A stretch of 64,000 nucleotides of DNA from Actinomycetota bacterium (GCA_030838475.1 JAUZFP010000094.1:1-64000), one strand, 5' to 3'. Positions 29,613 to 39,592 are shown, counted from the stretch's first letter. Numbers and translations: made by a program. Notes: generated by a model not told the origin, from the sequence alone.

Positions 29613-30227
29613 GTGACGGGTCTGTTTCTGACGATCGAGGGCGGCGACGGGTCGGGCAAGTCGACCCAGTCGGCTCTGCTCGCCGAGTGGCTCGAGGCGC
29701 AGGGTCGCACCGTGGTGCTCACCCGCGAGCCCGGCGGCACCGACTTCGGGCTCGAGGTCCGCGACCTCGTGCTGCACTGGCACGGCGACATCTCGCCGCG
29801 TGCTGAGGCTCTGCTCTACGCCGCCGATCGCGCCCATCACATTGCGACCAAGGTGCGCCCGGCACTCGATCGCGGTGAGATCGTGCTGCAGGATCGCTAT
29901 CTCGATTCGTCGGTCGCCTACCAAGGCGCCGGACGCGTGCTGGAGCCGGCCGAGATACGAAACCTTTCGCTGTGGGCGACGGAGGGTTTGCTGCCCGACC
30001 TGACGATCCTGCTCGACCTCGACGAATCGATCGGTCGCGACCGGCTCAAGGAGCGGACGAAGTACGACCGGCTCGAGGCCGAGGAGCAAGCCTTCCACGC
30101 CCGCGTTCGCGTGGGATACCTGGCGCTGGCGACGGCGGAGCCCGACCGGTTCCTGGTTCTCGACGCATCCGACGACCTGGATTCGCTCGCCTCGGCTATT
30201 CGCGAGCGTGTCAGCAAGCTCCTCTAG
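29613..30227 (+). CDS. tmk: Thymidylate kinase
   Basis: LFLTIEGGDGSGKSTQSALLAEWL; YLDSSVAYQGAGR. Confidence 0.97.
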   Translation: MTGLFLTIEGGDGSGKSTQSALLAEWLEAQGRTVVLTREPGGTDFGLEVRDLVLHWHGDISPRAEALLYAADRAHHIATKVRPALDRGEIVLQDRYLDSSVAYQGAGRVLEPAEIRNLSLWATEGLLPDLTILLDLDESIGRDRLKERTKYDRLEAEEQAFHARVRVGYLALATAEPDRFLVLDASDDLDSLASAIRERVSKLL

Positions 30228-30236
30228 GCTCGCAGC

Positions 30237-31382
30237 ATGGGCGTGTGGGATGAGCTGACCGGCCAGGCCGAAGCAATTGAGGTCTTCGCCGCCGCGGCCG
30301 CGGCCGGGGCGACCGGGTCAGCCATGACCCACGCCTGGCTCATCACCGGACCGCCTGGTTCGGGGCGATCCAACCTCGCGTACGCCTTCGCCGCGGCGCT
30401 CCTGTCGCGAGACGCGGGCGACCTCGACGCGACCGAGCGGCAGGTGGCCGCGCGAACGCATCCCGATCTCGGTGTTCTGAGCACTGAGCGCGTGATCATC
30501 AGCATCGAGGAGGTTCGCCAGCTGGTCACCTCGTCGCAGTTTTCGCCATCCGTGGGCCGTTTCCGTGTGATGGTGATCGAGGATGCCGACCGGATGAGCG
30601 AGCGCACCTCGAACGTGCTGCTGAAGGCCCTCGAGGAGCCGCCGCCGCGCACCGTCTGGATCCTCTGTGCCCCCAGCGAGGCCGACCTGATTCCGACCAT
30701 CCGTTCGCGGGTGCGCAGCGTTCGGCTTCGCGTGCCGAGCGTGGACGAGGTCGCCGAACTCATCTCCCGACGCGACGGCGTCGACCTTCCGACGGCGACA
30801 CGTGCCGCGCGGGAATCCCAGAGCCACATCGGTATGGCACACCGCCTCGCGACCAACGACGAGGCGCGGGCGCGCCGCGAACAGACTCTCCAGATCGCCC
30901 TCGGTATCCGCACCGTGGGGGATGCGGTGCGCGCGGCCGGGGTACTGCTCGACCTCGCCGGCGACGACGCGAAGGCGATCACCGAGGAGCGAGACGCCGA
31001 GGAGCGCGAGGGTGCCCTCCGGTCCCTCGGTATCGAGCCCGGCGGCACAATTCCCCCCGCGCTGCGGTCGCAACTGAAGAATCTTGAGGAAGACCAGAAG
31101 CGCCGGGCCACCCGCAGCCTGCGCGACGGCCTCGACCGGATCATGGTCGATCTGCTCTCGCTGTACCGCGACATCCTGCTCCTGCAGCTCGGAGCAACCA
31201 TCGAGCCAATCAATCTGAGCATCCAATCCGAACTGATTGCCGCGGGTGGCAGATCGACATCCGCAGAAACTCTGGCCACAATGGATGCCATTGCAATTGC
31301 ACGCCGCAGAATCGACGGCAACGTGAGTCCGGCACTCGCACTCGAGGCCATGCTCATTTCCACAGCTACGAATGGACCGTAA
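30237..31382 (+). CDS. holB: DNA polymerase III subunit delta'
   Basis: AWLITGPPGSGRSNLAYAFA; EDADRMSERTSNVLLKALEEPPPRTVWIL; follows tmk. Confidence 0.93.
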   Translation: MGVWDELTGQAEAIEVFAAAAAAGATGSAMTHAWLITGPPGSGRSNLAYAFAAALLSRDAGDLDATERQVAARTHPDLGVLSTERVIISIEEVRQLVTSSQFSPSVGRFRVMVIEDADRMSERTSNVLLKALEEPPPRTVWILCAPSEADLIPTIRSRVRSVRLRVPSVDEVAELISRRDGVDLPTATRAARESQSHIGMAHRLATNDEARARREQTLQIALGIRTVGDAVRAAGVLLDLAGDDAKAITEERDAEEREGALRSLGIEPGGTIPPALRSQLKNLEEDQKRRATRSLRDGLDRIMVDLLSLYRDILLLQLGATIEPINLSIQSELIAAGGRSTSAETLATMDAIAIARRRIDGNVSPALALEAMLISTATNGP

Positions 31383-31385
31383 CCA

Positions 31386-32957
31386 ATGAGACGTGCACCG
31401 TCAGACGCGCACCATAGATCCCTCCGGGCTGGCCTCATCGCCGCCCTCGTCGGCGTTTCCCTCGTCCTGAGTGGATGCTCGTCACTGTTCCTTCCGCAGA
31501 GCGTGACGTCGACGCCGACGGGTGAGTCGGTTTCGGCCGACCTGGCGCCCTACTACCACCAGGTGCTTACGTGGAAGTCCTGCGACGACGGCATGCAGTG
31601 CGCGACGGCGAAGGCCCCGCTCGACTGGAGCAAGCCGGCCGGTGCATCGATATCTCTGGCGCTCATTCGGCACCGTGCGACGAACGGTCATCCACTCGGC
31701 TCGCTGCTGGTGAACCCGGGCGGCCCCGGCGCATCCGGTGTCGACTTCGTCAAGAACAGCCTCACCTTCGCGGTCGACAAGACTCTGGAGTCCAACTACG
31801 ACATCGTCGGTTTCGACCCTCGTGGTGTGAATCATTCGAGCGCGATCAAGTGCTACACCGACCCGGCAACGTTCGACACCTACATCTACGGTCTGCCCAA
31901 GGGCACGATTGGTTCCGACCAGTGGATCAACGAGGTCGAGCAGCAGAACAAGGCGTTTGGCGAGGCGTGCGCCAAGGACACCGGTGCCCTCCTCGGCCAC
32001 GTCGATACCGACAGTGCCGCCAGGGATCTCGATCTGCTTCGTGCCGCGCTCGGCGACAAGAAGCTCGACTACCTCGGCTACTCGTACGGGACACTGCTCG
32101 GCCAGACCTACGCGAACCTGTTCCCGAAGAAGACCGGACGCCTCGTGCTTGACGGTGTCGTCGATCCTACGGTTTCGCCCTTCGAACTCAGCGCCGACCA
32201 AGCGAAGGGTTTCGAATTGGACCTTCGCGCGTTTCTCGCCGAGTGTCCGAAAATTAAGGACTGTCCCTTCACGGGCACGGTCGACCAGTCGATGACGAGC
32301 ATTCGTGGGCTATTGGACAAGTTGGACCGGTCACCGATTCGCAACAGCGACGGTCGAATGCTCGGTAGCCAGACGATGTTCACCGCGATCATCTACCCGC
32401 TGTACAACACGACGAGCTGGCCGTATCTGGTGGACCTGTTCAACGACGTCGATAACGGCAGCGCAAAGATCGCGTTCTCCTTCGCGGATGCCTACAACGA
32501 TCGCAACGCGAATGGTACGTACGCCTCCAACGAGACTGAGGCGTTCATCGCAATCAACTGCCTCGACTACCCGTCGGACCCGAACGTTTCCACCATGCGA
32601 ACGCAGGAGGCGCAGCTTGACAAGCTCGCGCCGGTCTTCGGGCACGAGATGGCCTGGGGCGGGACATCCTGCTTCGACTGGCCCTACAAGCCGACGCGCA
32701 CCGCCGGTGCTCTCGCGGCCAAGGGCTCCGCGCCCATCATTGTGATCGGAACGACGGGTGACCCGGCGACCCCGTATGCGATGGCGCAGCATGTGGCGAC
32801 GCTCCTTCAGAACGGCCACCTGATCACGTACCACGGCAACGGCCACACGGCGTATAACAAGGACACGACGCCGGCCGACCAGTGCGTCAATACGGCCGTC
32901 GATGCCTTCTTCATCCACGGGACTGTTCCGCAGAGCGACCCGCAGTGTGGTGCCTGA
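31386..32957 (+). CDS. Alpha/beta hydrolase lipoprotein (TAP-like C-terminus)
   Basis: LVLSGCSS lipobox, VNPGGPGASG, GYSYGTLLGQTYANLFP, APIIVIGTTGDPATPYAMA. Confidence 0.9.
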   Translation: MRRAPSDAHHRSLRAGLIAALVGVSLVLSGCSSLFLPQSVTSTPTGESVSADLAPYYHQVLTWKSCDDGMQCATAKAPLDWSKPAGASISLALIRHRATNGHPLGSLLVNPGGPGASGVDFVKNSLTFAVDKTLESNYDIVGFDPRGVNHSSAIKCYTDPATFDTYIYGLPKGTIGSDQWINEVEQQNKAFGEACAKDTGALLGHVDTDSAARDLDLLRAALGDKKLDYLGYSYGTLLGQTYANLFPKKTGRLVLDGVVDPTVSPFELSADQAKGFELDLRAFLAECPKIKDCPFTGTVDQSMTSIRGLLDKLDRSPIRNSDGRMLGSQTMFTAIIYPLYNTTSWPYLVDLFNDVDNGSAKIAFSFADAYNDRNANGTYASNETEAFIAINCLDYPSDPNVSTMRTQEAQLDKLAPVFGHEMAWGGTSCFDWPYKPTRTAGALAAKGSAPIIVIGTTGDPATPYAMAQHVATLLQNGHLITYHGNGHTAYNKDTTPADQCVNTAVDAFFIHGTVPQSDPQCGA

Positions 32958-33004
32958 TCCGTCCAAATCAAGTGCAACATTGCAGACTATGCAATAATTG
33001 AGGT

Positions 33005-33652
33005 ATGCCCGCAGCTGAAATTCCGGGGCTCCGCGAGCGCAAGCGCATCGCCACCCGTCAGGCAATCCAGCGCGCCGTTTTGCGTCTTGCCCTCGATCGG
33101 GGACTCGAACACGTCACGGTCGAGGAGATCAGTCGGGAAGCCGACATTTCGCCGCGGACCTTCTTCAACTACTTCGTCTCGAAGGAGGCGGCGATGACGG
33201 GAGACTCTCCCGCCCTCCTCGAAGAAGACCGCATCTCAGAGTTCATTGCCGGCGGTCCCACGGGGGATCTGCTGCGCGACCTCGGTGAGCTCATTGCGAC
33301 CTCGGCGGAGACGGCTTCGGAGAGCAGGGAGACGCTGCTCCTGCGTCGGGACCTGCACAACCGCTATCCACACCTCTTCGCTCTGCGTCTCGCGGGAATG
33401 AAGGCGTTCGAGGACGAGCTCGCGCTGCTCGTCGAGTCGCGTCTGGTGCACGACGATCCCGCGCTCGCTGAGGACAAGGCGGCGCTCAAATCGCGGGCCA
33501 GGTTCATTACCCTCGTCGCGTTCGCTGCCCTTCGTCACGCCTGGACCGAATGGGCCGAACCGGGTGGCGAACAGAGCGAGGGCCTCGCACCGCGGCTCCG
33601 AGATTCGTTCGACCAGCTCGAGACTCTTCTCGTGCAATCGTCCCGGGCCTGA
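33005..33652 (+). CDS. TetR family transcriptional regulator
   Basis: RKRIATRQAIQRAVLRLALDRGLEHVTVEEISREADISPRTFFNYFVSKEAA. Confidence 0.93.
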   Translation: MPAAEIPGLRERKRIATRQAIQRAVLRLALDRGLEHVTVEEISREADISPRTFFNYFVSKEAAMTGDSPALLEEDRISEFIAGGPTGDLLRDLGELIATSAETASESRETLLLRRDLHNRYPHLFALRLAGMKAFEDELALLVESRLVHDDPALAEDKAALKSRARFITLVAFAALRHAWTEWAEPGGEQSEGLAPRLRDSFDQLETLLVQSSRA

Positions 33653-33694
33653 TCGGCTAGGCTTTCATGCTGTGCCGGGGCTCGCTCCGCACGC

Positions 33695-33767
33695 GCCGCC
33701 TTAGCTCAGTCGGTAGAGCATCTCACTCGTAATGAGAAGGTCATCAGTTCGATTCTGATAGGCGGCT
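33695..33767 (+). tRNA. tRNA-Thr (anticodon CGT)
   Basis: GCCGCCTTAGCTCAGTCGGTAGAGCATCTCACTCGTAATGAGAAGGTCATCAGTTCGATTCTGATAGGCGGCT. Confidence 0.95.
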
Positions 33768-33783
33768 CCGTCAGCCCCGCGAC

Positions 33784-33845
33784 TTGTTCCGTTTGGGACA
33801 ACTTTGCCTGCGCGCGCAGAACAGATCGTCCCAAGTGGGCGAAAT
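33784..33845. repeat. Palindromic element (copy B) downstream of tRNA-Thr
   Basis: TTGTTCCGTTTGGGACAACTTTGCCTGCGCGCGCAGAACAGATCGTCCCAAGTGGGCGAA; aligns with copy A in the tRNA direction. Confidence 0.85.
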
Positions 33846-34058
33846 AGCCGACCCACTGAGTTCATTGAGAAGGCTGGCTGAGGTCGCTTCGGTTTGCTGT
33901 TTCGGTCCCCCATAAGGCGGACATCGGTAGCCGATTTCGCCCCCAGTTCGAGGGGAGAAGCAACGGTTTTGTCCCCCCTGCGGGTTGCGCTCGTAGCCGG
34001 AGGAGCCTAACTTACCCCTAAGCACTGGTTTCAAATGGGGGGACAGTGCAAACGTTGT

Positions 34059-34973
34059 ATGGGGGTACAAACGTTGAAAAATGCTGTAATTCTGGCGACC
34101 GCACTTGTCGCTACAGTGATTCTTATCCAGGGGGCCGCACCGGCGAGCACCGTCGTTTCGTCGCGGCTCAGCGCCAACATCGTGGCCGGCTCCGTCGCGT
34201 CGAGCAGTACTTCCGGCGCCATGTCCAAGCTTCTGCAAAGCGTGGCGCCCGCCGGGGCGCCCGCCACGGCGACTGACACTGCGGCCACCGCGAGTAGTGG
34301 CACGGTCGCGACGAATCCTGCCCAGGTCGCTCCGACTCAGGCGAGCTCGGTTTCCGCGACGTCCGCGAGTGCGGATGTTTCCGGTCGCACGTTTTCGACG
34401 ACGCCGGCGACGGTCTCGGTGACGCCGACTCCGACGCCGACTCCAACACCGCCGCCCGCACCCGTGTGCCCCGCGGCGATCGGTGGATCAACTGCTGGCG
34501 CACCAGGAGCATCGGACCCGAGCGGCATCCCCGGGACCTCGTCCGCGGACCTCGCATCGTTTGCCTCGCAGTACAACGCGATTCGCGTCGCGAACTGCCT
34601 GACGCCGATCCCCTTCGCGAACATCAGGTACAGCTCCTGTCTCCAGCAACGCATGTGGTGGATGGCCGACGACCCGAGCACGAACTCGGCCAGCGCATGG
34701 GGGCATACGAGTACGGCTGTTCGAAGTGACGGAGTCCCCATTGTCGGGTGCGACGGCGACCTCGCGGGCGGATCCGGATATACCTCGGCATCGGTCGCCA
34801 CCGCGTGGTGGAACTCGGCTGATCACCGGGCATCGCTCTTCCAGCCGCCGTACTCAGGAAACGTTGCCGGCGTGTGCATCGCCTTCGCCATGACACACGG
34901 CGGAGTAAACGTCCCCGCCCCGAACGAACCCGCTTCGTTCGTCCGCGCCGCCGCGTACTGGTACGGCTGCTAG
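34059..34973 (+). CDS. Secreted CAP/SCP-like protein with Ser/Thr/Pro linker
   Basis: TM/signal NAVILATALVATVILIQGAAPAS, TPTPTPTPTPPP linker, C-terminal FASQYNAIRVANCLTPIPF...AWGHTST...VATAWWNSADHRASLF. Start could be 34035. Confidence 0.75.
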   Translation: MGVQTLKNAVILATALVATVILIQGAAPASTVVSSRLSANIVAGSVASSSTSGAMSKLLQSVAPAGAPATATDTAATASSGTVATNPAQVAPTQASSVSATSASADVSGRTFSTTPATVSVTPTPTPTPTPPPAPVCPAAIGGSTAGAPGASDPSGIPGTSSADLASFASQYNAIRVANCLTPIPFANIRYSSCLQQRMWWMADDPSTNSASAWGHTSTAVRSDGVPIVGCDGDLAGGSGYTSASVATAWWNSADHRASLFQPPYSGNVAGVCIAFAMTHGGVNVPAPNEPASFVRAAAYWYGC

Positions 34974-34988
34974 CAGGGGCTACCATTG

Positions 34989-35021
34989 CCTTCGGCGGCT
35001 CGGGAGGTGAGCCGCCGAAGG
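34989..35021. promoter_or_regulatory. Perfect 13-bp stem-loop with Shine-Dalgarno-like loop directly before the next CDS
   Basis: CCTTCGGCGGCTC-GGGAGGT-GAGCCGCCGAAGG. Confidence 0.75.
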
Positions 35022-35022
35022 G

Positions 35023-36021
35023 ATGGGTACTGTGTCAGATTCGCTTCGCTGGGGCATTCTTGGAACGGGCTGGATTGCGTCGGAGTTCACGCAGGACCTG
35101 CTCGCCAACGGCATGACGATCACGGCCGTCGGGTCGCGCACCCAGGAGTCGGCCGACGCCTATGCCGCGAAGTACGGGATCGCTACGGCCCATCCGAGCT
35201 ACGAGGCACTCGTCGCGGATCCGAACGTCGACGCCATCTACATCTCGACACCGCATCCGTTCCACTATGACAATGCCAAGCTCGTGCTCGGCGCGGGCAA
35301 GCACGCTCTCGTCGAGAAGCCCTTCACGTTGAACGCGGGAGAGGCTCGCGAGGTCGTTGCGCTGGCCGCAGAGAAGAAGCTCGTGGTGCTCGAGGCGATG
35401 TGGACACGATGGTTGCCACACATGATCCGGGTGCGCGAGATCATCGCCGCCGGCACGCTGGGGGATGTCCGTACCGTCATTGCCGACCACGACCAGGACC
35501 TTCCGGACGACCCGAAGCACCGCATCCTGAACCCCGATCTCGGTGGCGGTGCGCTCCTCGACCTCGGTATCTACCCGGTCTCGCTCGCCTGGGACATCTT
35601 CGGCAAGCCGACATCAGTGACTGCGATTTCTAGTGCCTCCCCGATCACGGGCGTCGACCGTCAGACCGCGATCCTGCTCGGATACGACGGCGGGCAGCAG
35701 GCCGTGCTGCATACGGCGCTCGACACGCTCGGCCCCAACACGGCGGCCATCATCGGCACTAAGGGCCGGATAGAGATCGACTCGGTCTGGTACACGGCGA
35801 CCAGCTTCACCGTGTACGACGAGAACAACACCGTGGTCGAGAAGTACAACCAGCCGGTGGTCAGTCGAGGCATGCAGTACGAGGCGGTAGCCCTTGAGCA
35901 GATCGTTGCGGCCGGCGCGCTCGAGGGTCGGGAACTTCCGCCGAGCGAGACGGTCGAAATCATGGAGACTCTGGATGAGATCCGTCGCCAGATCGGGCTG
36001 AGGTACGCTGCGGAGCACTAG
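35023..36021 (+). CDS. Gfo/Idh/MocA family oxidoreductase
   Basis: LRWGILGTGWIASEFTQDLLANGMTITAVGSRTQESA; HALVEKPFTLNAGEARE. Start may be GTG 35032. Confidence 0.93.
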   Translation: MGTVSDSLRWGILGTGWIASEFTQDLLANGMTITAVGSRTQESADAYAAKYGIATAHPSYEALVADPNVDAIYISTPHPFHYDNAKLVLGAGKHALVEKPFTLNAGEAREVVALAAEKKLVVLEAMWTRWLPHMIRVREIIAAGTLGDVRTVIADHDQDLPDDPKHRILNPDLGGGALLDLGIYPVSLAWDIFGKPTSVTAISSASPITGVDRQTAILLGYDGGQQAVLHTALDTLGPNTAAIIGTKGRIEIDSVWYTATSFTVYDENNTVVEKYNQPVVSRGMQYEAVALEQIVAAGALEGRELPPSETVEIMETLDEIRRQIGLRYAAEH

Positions 36022-36064
36022 CCCTTTCGGCTCGTCCGCAGCCACCCGCCAGTAGTATTGCTGG

Positions 36065-37513
36065 GTGAGCGACCTCCAACCTCCGACCAGTCGACGGGCT
36101 GCTCGGGAGGCATCTAAGCCCACTTCCGGGGTCCGCACTCCTCCCCCGGTCGCTTCGGGTGACGGATCGGGTCCACGATTCAGCCGGGTCCAGTTGGGAC
36201 TCGTCATCGGCGCGGGCGCCCTGGTCTTTGTGCTGCTCGCGGTCGGTTCGGTGTTCTTCGGGATCTCCGTGGGTCGCAACGCGGCGAGTACGGTACCCGT
36301 CCCACAATCGTCATCGCCGACACGAGCCACCCCCGCGAGCGTTGTGCAGCCGACCGCCATCCCGACCTGCTCCCTCGACAGCCTGGCGAGCGCACCGGCC
36401 CTCATCAAGCTCTACGGTTCCGTGGTCGAGACCGCCAGCGGCAATTCGCTCTACTCAAACAACGACACGACCGCGCAACGTCCGGCGAGTGTCCTGAAAG
36501 TCCTGACCGCAGCAGCGGCGCTCTCTGTGCTCGGTCCCACCTACCAAATCACGACCAGTGTGGATGCCGGCGCCGTCCCCGGGACGGTCGCGCTCGTCGG
36601 CCAGGGCGACGCCACCCTCAGCAGTGTCGCGCACAACGTGTACTCGGGAGCGCCTACCCTGTCATCCCTGGCGAGCCAGACGATTACCCAGTACTACGCG
36701 GATCCGGACAACACCGGTCACCCGATCAATCACGTCGTGCTCGATTCGACCTACTGGGATCCGAACGATAACTGGGACACCTCAGTTCCGCGATCTGAGC
36801 AGACGGGTGGGTATCTCTCCGAGAGCACCGCGCTGCAGGTCGACGGAGATCGAGCCAACCCCGCCGTCCAACGCAGCCCGCGCAGCACCGATCCGGTTAC
36901 CGCTGCCGGTAACGCATTCGTGACCGCTCTCAAAGCCGCAGACCCAACGATCACCACCGTCACCCTCACCAAGGCAGCGGCGGAGAATGGTGCGACCGTC
37001 CTCGCCTCGGTCAAGTCGCAGCCCGTGTCGACGCTGATCAAGCAGATGCTCGCGCAGAGTGACAACACGCTCGCGGAGATGCTGGCCAGAATCGTCTCCG
37101 TCAAACAGAACCTCGGCGGCACGGGAGGCTCCATCCAGCAGTCCACGACCGCGGCGCTCGGGAAGTACGGCCTCGACACCGCCGGTCTGACCATCGAAGA
37201 CGGCTCAGGGGAGAGCGACGAGTCGCTCATCACGCCGCTCTTCATGAGCAAGTTCATGTCGCTCGTGAGCACCAAGGCGCTCGGGCTGCAGGATGTCGCC
37301 GCTGGCATCCCCGTGGTCGGGAAGTACACCGCAAAGGCGGGAGTCATCGCAAGCGCGTACACGCTGAGCGGGTACACGACCGCCGCCGACGGCACGGGGG
37401 AGTCGTTCACCTTCTTCGCGGAGGGCCCCGGCATTACCGCGGCCGCGCAACCCGCTCTGGCAGCGCTCGCGAACGCGGTGTACACCTGCGGTAAGAACAT
37501 TACGAACAACTGA
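36065..37513 (+). CDS. dacB: D-alanyl-D-alanine carboxypeptidase/endopeptidase (PBP4 family)
   Basis: RPASVLKVLTAAAAL (SxxK), LAQSDNTLAEMLAR (SxN), single N-terminal TM. Confidence 0.88.
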   Translation: MSDLQPPTSRRAAREASKPTSGVRTPPPVASGDGSGPRFSRVQLGLVIGAGALVFVLLAVGSVFFGISVGRNAASTVPVPQSSSPTRATPASVVQPTAIPTCSLDSLASAPALIKLYGSVVETASGNSLYSNNDTTAQRPASVLKVLTAAAALSVLGPTYQITTSVDAGAVPGTVALVGQGDATLSSVAHNVYSGAPTLSSLASQTITQYYADPDNTGHPINHVVLDSTYWDPNDNWDTSVPRSEQTGGYLSESTALQVDGDRANPAVQRSPRSTDPVTAAGNAFVTALKAADPTITTVTLTKAAAENGATVLASVKSQPVSTLIKQMLAQSDNTLAEMLARIVSVKQNLGGTGGSIQQSTTAALGKYGLDTAGLTIEDGSGESDESLITPLFMSKFMSLVSTKALGLQDVAAGIPVVGKYTAKAGVIASAYTLSGYTTAADGTGESFTFFAEGPGITAAAQPALAALANAVYTCGKNITNN

Positions 37514-37532
37514 TTGGATCGTACGTAAAGCC

Positions 37533-38117
37533 ATGCGCGCACTCTTCATCGTCGACGTTCAGAATGACTTCACGGAGGGCGGTGCGTTGGGTGTCGAGGG
37601 TGGCGCCGCCGTCGCGGCGGATGTCACGAGCTACCTCCGCGCCCACCACAGCGACTACGACGGGGTGTTCGCTTCCCGCGACTGGCACGACGCGACGGGC
37701 GACAACGGCGGTCACTTCGCCACCACGTCGGCACCGGACTTCGTGGTGACCTGGCCCCGGCACTGCGTCGCGGGCACCCCGGGCGCGGAATACCACCCGG
37801 CTCTCGACACATCCCTTATCGACATTCACATCCGCAAGGGTCAGGGCGTTCCCGCCTATTCGATTTTCGAAGGCACGGCGGATGACAGCGAGACCGTGCT
37901 GCAGAAACTTGATGAACTAGACGTCGCGGATGTCGATGTCGTCGGAATCGCCACGGACTACTGCGTGCGGGCATCCGCGCTGGATGCACTCGCGGCGCAC
38001 CGGCGAGTGCGTGTGCTCACCGACCTGGTCGCGGGCGTCGCGGCCGATTCGAGTGCCGCCGCGCTGAGTGAACTGAAAGACGCAGGCGTCACTGTCGTCG
38101 CCTCGAACGGAGAATAA
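37533..38117 (+). CDS. pncA: Nicotinamidase / isochorismatase family
   Basis: RALFIVDVQNDFTEGGALGVEGG; VDVVGIATDYCVRASALDA. Confidence 0.92.
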   Translation: MRALFIVDVQNDFTEGGALGVEGGAAVAADVTSYLRAHHSDYDGVFASRDWHDATGDNGGHFATTSAPDFVVTWPRHCVAGTPGAEYHPALDTSLIDIHIRKGQGVPAYSIFEGTADDSETVLQKLDELDVADVDVVGIATDYCVRASALDALAAHRRVRVLTDLVAGVAADSSAAALSELKDAGVTVVASNGE

Positions 38118-38119
38118 CC

Positions 38120-39592
38120 ATGTCATCCTCGTCAGAAACCGCGCTCCTCGCCCGAGTTCCCGACCAGCTGTTCATTGGCGGGCAGTGGGTCGACTCAACC
38201 TCGGGGCGCAGCATCGACGTTCGGGATCCGGCTACGGGTCTGGTGCTCAAGACGATCGCCGACGCTTCCGTCGCCGACGCCCGCCGAGCGATGGATGTCG
38301 CGGCGGAGACCCAGGCCTCGTGGGCGGCGACCGCTCCGCGGGTCCGCGGTGAGATCCTGCGGGGTGCCTTTGATCTGCTGCAGGAGCGGCTCGAGGACTT
38401 CGCCCTGTTGATGACCTTGGAGATGGGCAAGCCGCTTGCGGAGGCGCGCGGCGAGGTGGGCTACGGCGGCGAGTTCCTGCGCTGGTTCAGCGAGGAGGCC
38501 GTCCGCATCCACGGCCGTTACGGGACGAGCCCCGAGGGCACCGGTCGGATGATTGTCACTCAAGTTCCTGTCGGTCCTTCGTATCTCATCACCCCGTGGA
38601 ACTTTCCGCTCGCGATGGCGACGCGCAAGATCGCGCCGGCGCTCGCCGCAGGATGCACCGCCATCATCAAGCCGGCCGCGCTCACTCCGCTGACGACGTT
38701 GTACTTTGCGAAGCTCCTGCAGGATGCCGGGCTGCCGGATGGTGTGCTTGGCGTGCTGACGACGTCGACGTCGGGCGAGATCACGACCCCGATCCTTGCC
38801 GATCCGCGACTGCGCAAGCTGAGCTTCACCGGCTCGACCCCGGTCGGTGTTTCCCTGCTCAAGGAGGCGGCGAACAACGTTCTTCGTACCTCGATGGAAC
38901 TCGGCGGCAACGCCCCGTTCCTGGTGTTCGAGGACGCCGATCTCGACAAGGCGGTGGACGGCGCGATGCTGGCGAAGTTCCGCAACATCGGTGAGGCCTG
39001 CACCGCGGCGAACCGGTTCATCGTGCACGAGTCGATCGCGGACGAGTTTGCGAAGCGGGTGACCGAGCGGGTTAAGGCCTTCACGATCGGTCGCGGCACG
39101 GAGGACGGTGTGACGATCGGGCCGCTGATCAACGAGGCGGCCGTGGCGAAGGCAACGTCACTCGTGGCGGACGCCGTCAAGCGCGGCGCGACGCTTCTGG
39201 TCGGCGGATCCGCGGTCGAGGGAGATGGGACGTTCTTCCAACCGACCGTCGTTTCGGGGGTCCAACCGGGCAGCGACATCCTGCGTGAGGAGATCTTCGG
39301 GCCGGTGCTCTCGATCATCCCGTTCACGGACGAGGCGGATGCGGTAGCTAAGGCCAACGACACCGAGTACGGCCTGGTCGGGTACGTGTACACGAAGGAT
39401 CTGGCTCGAGGCCAACGCCTGATCGAGAGCCTGCAAACCGGCATGATGGGGCTCAACGTCGGCGTGGTGTCCAATGCCGCCGCCCCATTCGGCGGTGTCA
39501 AGCAGTCCGGGCTCGGCCGCGAGGGCGGCTCAGAGGGCATCAACGAGTACCTTTCGACGAAGTACACACTGACGCCCAATCCGTTCAATTGA
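38120..39592 (+). CDS. gabD: NAD(P)-dependent succinate-semialdehyde dehydrogenase
   Basis: LFIGGQWVDSTSGRSIDVRDPATG; MELGGNAPFLVFEDADLD; GEACTAANRFIVHE. Confidence 0.92.
   Translation: MSSSSETALLARVPDQLFIGGQWVDSTSGRSIDVRDPATGLVLKTIADASVADARRAMDVAAETQASWAATAPRVRGEILRGAFDLLQERLEDFALLMTLEMGKPLAEARGEVGYGGEFLRWFSEEAVRIHGRYGTSPEGTGRMIVTQVPVGPSYLITPWNFPLAMATRKIAPALAAGCTAIIKPAALTPLTTLYFAKLLQDAGLPDGVLGVLTTSTSGEITTPILADPRLRKLSFTGSTPVGVSLLKEAANNVLRTSMELGGNAPFLVFEDADLDKAVDGAMLAKFRNIGEACTAANRFIVHESIADEFAKRVTERVKAFTIGRGTEDGVTIGPLINEAAVAKATSLVADAVKRGATLLVGGSAVEGDGTFFQPTVVSGVQPGSDILREEIFGPVLSIIPFTDEADAVAKANDTEYGLVGYVYTKDLARGQRLIESLQTGMMGLNVGVVSNAAAPFGGVKQSGLGREGGSEGINEYLSTKYTLTPNPFN

Noticed and set aside
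27677-29791. 704-aa minus-strand ORF opposite topA
   Set aside because: Antisense to a well-supported gene; low-complexity Arg/Leu/Gly composition.
33846-34058. c-di-AMP, cobalamin or c-di-GMP riboswitch before the CAP-like gene
   Set aside because: I could not match the conserved core of any of these classes; kept only as an unexplained leader.
33771-34238. 155-aa minus-strand ORF over the tRNA-Thr downstream region
   Set aside because: Includes the palindromic repeat and leader; no motif; the region is better read as non-coding plus the plus-strand CAP-like gene.
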